This document shows positions 59,485 to 64,000 of a DNA stretch of 64,000 nt, piece by piece (position 1 is the stretch's first letter; each line of letters starts with the position of its first letter). The DNA lies in assembly GCF_014202315.1 (NCBI RefSeq), contig NZ_JACHGN010000002.1:226976-290975 (forward strand). Reading direction: 5' to 3'. The stretch is from Thermocatellispora tengchongensis (GTDB taxonomy: Bacteria > Actinomycetota > Actinomycetes > Streptosporangiales > Streptosporangiaceae). The notes under the pieces are model-generated. The model was not told the origin of the DNA, did no database searches, and worked only from the letters and a program-made list of their open reading frames with translations. The translations under genes were made by a program, and so were the position numbers.

Positions 59485-60645
59485 ATGGATTTCGAGCTCA
59501 ACGACGACCAGCGCATGTTCCGGCAGACCCTGCGGGAGTTCGTGGACAAGGACATCGTCCCCGTGGCCCCGGAGTGGGAGCGCACCGGGCGGTATCCCAC
59601 CGAGATCGTCGAGCGGTTCAAGGAGCTCGGCCTGTTCGGGATCACGGTCCCGGAGGAGTACGGCGGGCTGGACCTGGACCGGGTCTCCTTCGCCCTGGTC
59701 TTCGAGGAGATCGCGCGGGGCTGGATGGGCGTGGCCGGCATCCTCGGCTCGCACTCCCTGGCCTGCTGGATGATCGCCAAGTACGGCACCGACGAGCAGC
59801 GCTCCCGGCACCTGCCCGACCTGGCGTCCGGCGCGCGGCGTACCGGGATCGCGCTCACCGAGCCCGCGGCGGGCACCGACCTGCAGGGCATCCAGACCCG
59901 CGCCGTGCGCGACGGCGACCACTACGTCGTCACCGGCACCAAGACCTGGATCACCAACGCCCGCCACGCCGACCCGCTGCCGGTGCTGGTCAAGACCGCC
60001 CAGACGACCCCCGCGCACAAGGGCATGTCGGTGCTGCTGATCGACCCGGCCAGCGAGGGGTTCTCGGTCAGCCGCGACCTGCCCAAGCTCGGCTACAAGG
60101 GCACCGAGACCTGCGAGGTCGTGCTGGACGAGGTGCGGGTGCCGGTGCGCGACCTGCTCGGCGGGGCCGAGGGGCGCGGCATGCAGCAGGTGCTGTCGGC
60201 GCTCGAACTCGGCCGGATCAACATCGCCGCGCGGGCCGTGGGCGTGTCGCAGTGCGCCTACGACGCCGCGCTCGCGTACGCGCGTGAGCGGCAGGCGTTC
60301 GGCCGGCCCATCGCCGACTTCCAGGCGATCCAGCTCAAGCTGGCCGACATGGCCACCGACATCCAGGCGGCGCGGCTGCTGACGTACTGGGCGGCGAGCC
60401 GGTCGGAGAAGGGGGCGGTGAACACCGAGGCGGCGATGGCCAAGTACTTCGCCTCCGAGGTGGCGCTGCGCACCACCATGGAGTCGATGCGGGTGCACGG
60501 CGGTTACGGCTACTCACAGGAGTTCGTCGTGGAGCGGCTGTACCGCGACGCGCCGCTGATGGCCATCGGCGAGGGCACCAACGACGTGCAGCGCATGGTG
60601 ATCGCGCGCTCGCTGGTCTCGGGAGCCGCCACACTGGACTGGTGA
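59485..60645 (+). CDS. Acyl-CoA dehydrogenase
   Basis: 386 residues. GIALTEPAAGTDLQGIQTRA (FAD/substrate site), DLPKLGYKGTETCEV, RQAFGRPIADFQAIQLKLAD, RVHGGYGYSQEF, and AIGEGTNDVQRMVIARSL with catalytic Glu363 in the standard place. It fits general short/medium-chain or branched acyl-CoA dehydrogenases. Separately regulated by the 35-bp palindrome, so probably induced by its own acyl-CoA. The stop overlaps the GTG start of the HIT gene. Confidence 0.9.
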   Translation: MDFELNDDQRMFRQTLREFVDKDIVPVAPEWERTGRYPTEIVERFKELGLFGITVPEEYGGLDLDRVSFALVFEEIARGWMGVAGILGSHSLACWMIAKYGTDEQRSRHLPDLASGARRTGIALTEPAAGTDLQGIQTRAVRDGDHYVVTGTKTWITNARHADPLPVLVKTAQTTPAHKGMSVLLIDPASEGFSVSRDLPKLGYKGTETCEVVLDEVRVPVRDLLGGAEGRGMQQVLSALELGRINIAARAVGVSQCAYDAALAYARERQAFGRPIADFQAIQLKLADMATDIQAARLLTYWAASRSEKGAVNTEAAMAKYFASEVALRTTMESMRVHGGYGYSQEFVVERLYRDAPLMAIGEGTNDVQRMVIARSLVSGAATLDW

Positions 60646-61076
60646 GCGAACCGGGGCGTGATGCCGACTGCCTGTTCTGCGCCATCGTCGCGGGCGACAA
60701 GCCCGCGCACGTGGTGTTCTCCGACGAGACCGCCGTGGGCTTCCTGGACACCAGGCCGGTGTTCAAGGGGCACGTGCTGATGGTGCCGCGCGAGCACGTG
60801 GAGACGCTGGTGGACCTGCCGCCCGAGCGGGTCGGGCCGCTGTTCGAGCGGGTGCGCGAGATGGCCCGCGCGGTGGAGGAGGGCCTGCCCGCCGCGGGCA
60901 CGTTCGTCGCGATGAACAACCGGATCAGCCAGAGCGTCGCGCACCTGCACGTGCACGTCGTGCCGCGCAACCGCAAGGACGGCCTGCGCGGCTTCTTCTG
61001 GCCCCGGCAGAAATACGCCGACGAGGCCGAGGCCGAATCCTACGCCGGCAAGCTGCGGGCCGCGCTGGAGCGGTAG
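60642..61076 (+). CDS. HIT-family nucleotide hydrolase
   Basis: 144 residues. DCLFCAIVAGDKPAHVVF opens the fold with two Cys that may hold zinc; the histidine triad is AHLHVHVVPRN with His101, His103 and His105. HINT-like proteins hydrolyse AMP-lysine or adenylated adducts. GTG start overlaps the acyl-CoA dehydrogenase stop by four bases. Functional link to the dehydrogenase is not obvious. Confidence 0.9.
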   Translation: MSEPGRDADCLFCAIVAGDKPAHVVFSDETAVGFLDTRPVFKGHVLMVPREHVETLVDLPPERVGPLFERVREMARAVEEGLPAAGTFVAMNNRISQSVAHLHVHVVPRNRKDGLRGFFWPRQKYADEAEAESYAGKLRAALER

Positions 61077-61085
61077 CCTGCGGCT

Positions 61086-62282
61086 GTGGAACCCGTCGTG
61101 GCCGTGTTCGTGGTCCTGGCGCTGGTGGGCGTGCCCGCCCTGGTCCTGTGGCGGGTGCTCAGCGGGCGGCGCGAGCTGGGCAGCAGCCCGGCCGAGCGGG
61201 CCACCTTCGAGACCCTGCACACCGCCTCGCTGGCCGCGCCGCCGCTGCGCGCCGGGCTCACCGAGTCCGGCACCCTGAAGGCGTCGCGCCACCTGCGCGC
61301 GCTGCTCGGCTCGCCCGCGCTGGCCATCACCGACCGCGAGCGGCTGCTGGTCTACGACGGCGCGGGCGAGCACCACGCCGCCGACGCCTTCGCGCACGCG
61401 GGCGAGACCCTCGACGACGGCCGCACCCACGTGCTCGGCCCCGACGTCATCTCCTGCGACCGGCCCGAGTGCCCGATCAGGTACGCCGTGGTCGTGCCGC
61501 TCACCCCCGACGACCGGGTGGTCGGCACGCTCGCGGCGTACGGGGGGCACGCCTCGGCCGGGCTGGTCCGGGCCACGCAGGAGGTCGCCCGCTGGGTCGA
61601 CTCCCAGCTCGAACTCGCCGAGCTGGACCGCTCGCGCACCCTGCTGATGGAGGCCGAGGTGCGCGCCCTGCGCGCGCAGATCTCGCCGCACTTCATCTAC
61701 AACTCGCTGACCACGATCGGCTCCTTCGTGCGCACCGACCCCGAACGGGCCAGGGAGCTGCTGCTGGAGTTCGCCGACTTCACCCGCTACTCCTTCCGCC
61801 GCCACGGCGAGTTCACCACCCTGGCCGAGGAGCTGCGCTCGATCGACCGCTACCTCACCCTCGAACGCGCCAGGTTCGGCGACCAGCTCCAGGTCACGCT
61901 GCGCATCGCGCCCGAGGTGCTGCCGATGGCGGTGCCGTTCCTGTGCCTGCAGCCGCTGGTGGAGAACGCGGTGCGGCACGGCCTGGAGAGCAAGCCCGGC
62001 ACCGGCCGGATCTCGATCGTGGCCGAGGACGCCGGCGCCGAGTGCGCCATCAGCGTCGAGGACGACGGCATCGGCATGAACCCCGAGCGGCTGCGCCGTA
62101 TCCTGGCCGGCGACGACGAGGAGCGCTCGGGCGCGGGCGGCGTCGGCCTGGCCAACGTGGACGAGCGGCTGCGCCAGGTGTACGGCGACGAGTACGGCCT
62201 CGTCGTGGAGACCGCGCCGGGCGCGGGCACCAAGGTGAGCGTCAGGTTGCCCAAGTACCGTCCCGGAGTTTCCGTACGTTGA
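61086..62282 (+). CDS. LytS-type sensor histidine kinase
   Basis: 398 residues from GTG 61086. One N-terminal helix (VAVFVVLALVGVPALVLWRV), a GAF-like region of about 70-175 with DVISCDRPECPIRYAVVVPL (two Cys), then the His_kinase box QISPHFIYNSLTTIGSFVRT with phosphorylated His202, and HATPase VENAVRHGLES, EDDGIGM, GGVGLANVDERL. Same class as BtsS/YpdA, kinases that respond to pyruvate and regulate carboxylate transport. It starts nine bases after the HIT gene. Confidence 0.88.
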   Translation: MEPVVAVFVVLALVGVPALVLWRVLSGRRELGSSPAERATFETLHTASLAAPPLRAGLTESGTLKASRHLRALLGSPALAITDRERLLVYDGAGEHHAADAFAHAGETLDDGRTHVLGPDVISCDRPECPIRYAVVVPLTPDDRVVGTLAAYGGHASAGLVRATQEVARWVDSQLELAELDRSRTLLMEAEVRALRAQISPHFIYNSLTTIGSFVRTDPERARELLLEFADFTRYSFRRHGEFTTLAEELRSIDRYLTLERARFGDQLQVTLRIAPEVLPMAVPFLCLQPLVENAVRHGLESKPGTGRISIVAEDAGAECAISVEDDGIGMNPERLRRILAGDDEERSGAGGVGLANVDERLRQVYGDEYGLVVETAPGAGTKVSVRLPKYRPGVSVR

Positions 62283-62384
62283 TCCCAGAAACGGGTAGGT
62301 AGTGGGAAAGCCGTGACCTGGACGCCGTTGACTTCTGTGACCCGGTTCAGCACGCTCTATGGAATTCGTGCGGAAGGAGGGATG

Positions 62385-63149
62385 GTGGCCGGCCTGCGTG
62401 TCCTGGCGGTGGACGACGAGCTGCCCGCGCTTGAGGACCTCGCCTACCTGCTTCGGGCCGATCCCCGGATCGGCGAGGTGGCGATGGCCCGCGACGGCGC
62501 CGCGGCCCTGCGCCTGCTCGACCGGGCGATAGCCGACGGCAGGCCGATCGACGCGGTCTTCCTGGACATCCGCATGCGCGGGCTCGACGGCGTGGTGCTG
62601 GGGCGGCTGCTGTCGCAGTTCGCCAACCCGCCCCGGGTCGTGTTCGTCACCGCGTACGAGGAGCACGCGGTGGACGCCTTCGAGATCAAGGCCGAGGACT
62701 ACCTGCTCAAGCCGGTACGCCCCGAGCGGCTGGCCGAGGCGATCCGGCGGGTGTGCGTGGCCTCCGAGGCCGCCGAGCCCGATCCCGGCGCCCGCGAGCC
62801 CGACACCATCCCGGTCGAGCTGGGCGGGGTCACCCGGTTCGTGGCCAGCACCGAGGTCCGCTACGTCGAGGCCCACGGCGACTACGCCCGCCTGCACACC
62901 GCCACCGGCAGCCACCTCGTGCGCATCTCGCTGGCCACCCTGGAGGAGCGCTGGGCCTCGGCCGGGTTCGTCCGGGTGCACCGCAGCCACCTCGTCGCGG
63001 TCAAGCACATCGACGAGCTGCACATCGACTCCGGGCGCTGCGTCGTGCGCATCGGCGACACCGAGATCCCGGTCAGCCGCCGGCACACCCGCGAGCTCCG
63101 CGACCTTCTTGTCAGACGCGCGCGCAAGGGGCAGGGTACGGGAGCATGA
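62385..63149 (+). CDS. LytTR-family response regulator
   Basis: 254 residues from GTG 62385, because AAGGAGG ends four bases before it while the ATG at 62382 is only one base from that site. Receiver: LRVLAVDDELPALEDLAYLL, Asp61 in AVFLDIRMRG, Lys in EDYLLKPVRP. LytTR DNA-binding domain from about 145: RFVASTEVRYVEAHGDYARL, VRVHRSHLVAVKHIDELHID. The stop overlaps the DUF485-like start by four bases, so regulator and transporter genes are coupled. Confidence 0.9.
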   Translation: MAGLRVLAVDDELPALEDLAYLLRADPRIGEVAMARDGAAALRLLDRAIADGRPIDAVFLDIRMRGLDGVVLGRLLSQFANPPRVVFVTAYEEHAVDAFEIKAEDYLLKPVRPERLAEAIRRVCVASEAAEPDPGAREPDTIPVELGGVTRFVASTEVRYVEAHGDYARLHTATGSHLVRISLATLEERWASAGFVRVHRSHLVAVKHIDELHIDSGRCVVRIGDTEIPVSRRHTRELRDLLVRRARKGQGTGA

Positions 63150-63550
63150 CCGAGAAGGTCCGAAAGAGCGCCCCGCCGCCCGACCGGCCGCCGCGCCGCG
63201 AGGTGGTCACCAGCCCGCGCACGATCGCGGCCCGCCGCCCGCGCTACCCGGTCACCCGCGAGATCGACGAGCAGACCCGGCTCGGCGAGGTGTACATGCG
63301 CTCGCTGATCAAGACCCAGTTCCGGCTGGCCCTGTTCGTGTGCACGGTCCTCGGCTGCGTGGTGTGCGGGCTGCCGCTGCTGTTCCTGCTGGTGCCGGGG
63401 TTGCACGAGGTGAGCGTGCTGGGCATACCGCTGGCGTGGGCGGTGCTGGCCGGGCTCATCTACCCGGCGTTCGTGGTCGGCGCGTGGCTGTACGTGCGCC
63501 AGGCGGAGCGCAACGAGCGCCACTTCGCCGAGCTGGTCGAGCGGCAGTGA
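63146..63550 (+). CDS. DUF485-like small membrane protein, symporter partner
   Basis: 134 residues. A polar, Arg/Pro-rich head of about 45 residues, then two membrane helices (LALFVCTVLGCVVCGLPLLF and IPLAWAVLAGLIYPAFVVGA) and a charged end QAERNERHFAELVERQ. Proteins of this shape are encoded before acetate/monocarboxylate symporters (as yjcH before actP). Here it lies 20 bp before the symporter gene. Confidence 0.75.
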   Translation: MTEKVRKSAPPPDRPPRREVVTSPRTIAARRPRYPVTREIDEQTRLGEVYMRSLIKTQFRLALFVCTVLGCVVCGLPLLFLLVPGLHEVSVLGIPLAWAVLAGLIYPAFVVGAWLYVRQAERNERHFAELVERQ

Positions 63551-63569
63551 CCCAGGCGGCGAGGGCGCG

Positions 63570-64000
63570 ATGAGCCCGGCGTACGGCGTCACCGCGGTCG
63601 TGATCGTGGTGCTCGCGGCCGTGCTGATCGGCGTGTTCGGGCTGCGCATCTCGCGCACGACCTCCGACTTCTACGTGGCCTCGCGCACGGTCTCGCCGCT
63701 GTGGAACGCCTCGGCGATCGGCGGCGAGTACCTGTCGGCGGCGTCGTTCCTGGGCATCGCCGGGCTCATCCTGGCCTACGGCGCCGACATGCTCTGGCTG
63801 CCGGTGGGCTGGACCGGCGGCTACCTGGTGCTGCTGGTGCTGGTCTCGGCGCCGCTGCGCCGGTCGGGGGCGTACACGCTGCCCGACTTCGCCGAGGCGC
63901 GGCTGTCGTCGATGACCGTGCGCCGCACCGCCAGCGTCCTGGTCGTGCTGATCGGCTGGCTGTACCTGATGCCGCAGTTCCAGAGCGCCGGGCTCGTGCT
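63570..64000 (+). CDS. Sodium:solute symporter (ActP/MctC-like), truncated by the window end
   Basis: The first 143 codons are visible. SPAYGVTAVVIVVLAAVLIG is TM1, then TTSDFYVASRTVSPLWNASA and IGGEYLSAASFLGIAGLILA, the hallmark first sodium-site region of acetate/monocarboxylate SSS permeases, then YGADMLWLPVGWTGGYLVLL. Coupled to a DUF485-like gene and the LytS/LytTR system, it is likely an uptake carrier for acetate, pyruvate or propionate. Confidence 0.88.
   Translation, partial: MSPAYGVTAVVIVVLAAVLIGVFGLRISRTTSDFYVASRTVSPLWNASAIGGEYLSAASFLGIAGLILAYGADMLWLPVGWTGGYLVLLVLVSAPLRRSGAYTLPDFAEARLSSMTVRRTASVLVVLIGWLYLMPQFQSAGLV

Overview
The window is very GC-rich (about 70% or more). It uses GTG and TTG starts, has several start codons that look leaderless, and is packed with TetR, LysR, HxlR and two-component regulators. 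It also encodes an F420-type luciferase-like oxidoreductase, a Scr1/WhiJ-type HTH (DUF5753) protein, a four-subunit fumarate reductase and a Ser/Thr kinase with an extracellular domain. This points to a filamentous actinomycete chromosome, most likely Streptosporangiales (Nonomuraea/Streptosporangium-like). The taxon is an inference from gene style and order. I saw no rRNA, tRNA, phage, insertion sequence or CRISPR array.

Region by region: (1) 1-6880: the start of a Pro/His-rich gene behind palindromic operators, then a TetR gene divergent from a branched-chain (leucine) acyl-CoA catabolic operon: carboxylase beta, biotin-carboxylase/BCCP alpha, HMG-CoA lyase, acyl-CoA dehydrogenase. (2) 7045-14447: two stand-alone oxidoreductases, then a six-gene leftward run (esterase, two SDRs, methyltransferase, saccharopine-dehydrogenase-like protein, TetR) with a tandem TetR-type operator inside it. 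(3) 14673-20918: a CHASE3-type histidine kinase with a receiver-only protein and a convergent NarL regulator, a LysR/DUF4331 convergent pair, and a tautomerase/HxlR divergent pair separated by a large inverted repeat. (4) 21365-26723: a large uncharacterised protein with a sigma-region-4-like stretch, psuG-psuK for pseudouridine breakdown, and an FAD oxidoreductase. (5) 26767-32818: an MprAB-like two-component system in line with a polyprenyl-phosphate glycosyltransferase and a GT39 membrane glycosyltransferase, then a TetR gene. (6) 32826-36326: a Scr1-like HTH gene with two small proteins, then an enoyl-CoA hydratase/APH-kinase pair. The hydratase resembles the methylglutaconyl-CoA hydratase that is missing from the leucine operon. 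(7) 36437-40982: a four-gene TelA / VWA-lipoprotein / XpaC-like / membrane-anchored binding-protein operon. (8) 40983-42199: 1.2 kb of noncoding, repeat-filled DNA. (9) 42200-49007: a Ser/Thr kinase with a SapA-like extracellular tail, an ABC exporter with its DesK/NarL-type two-component system, and a GlcD-type oxidase. (10) 49140-52597: a small Cys-rich protein plus frdABCD behind a CRP/FNR-type site. (11) 52825-59337: a secreted M6 metalloprotease, a lipid-kinase-like protein, a Tat-exported VAO-type (cholesterol-oxidase-like) enzyme and a small membrane-anchored protein. (12) 59485-64000: an acyl-CoA dehydrogenase behind a perfect 35-bp palindrome, a HIT protein, and a LytS/LytTR two-component system in line with a DUF485-like protein and a truncated solute:sodium symporter.

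The leucine operon, the distant hydratase and possibly the second acyl-CoA dehydrogenase belong to acyl-CoA catabolism. The LytS/LytTR-DUF485-symporter block looks like a carboxylate-sensing uptake unit. The best candidates for poorly described biology are the TelA/VWA/binding-protein operon, the 586-residue protein at 21365-23125, the kinase with the SapA-like sensor, and the small Cys-rich partner of fumarate reductase.
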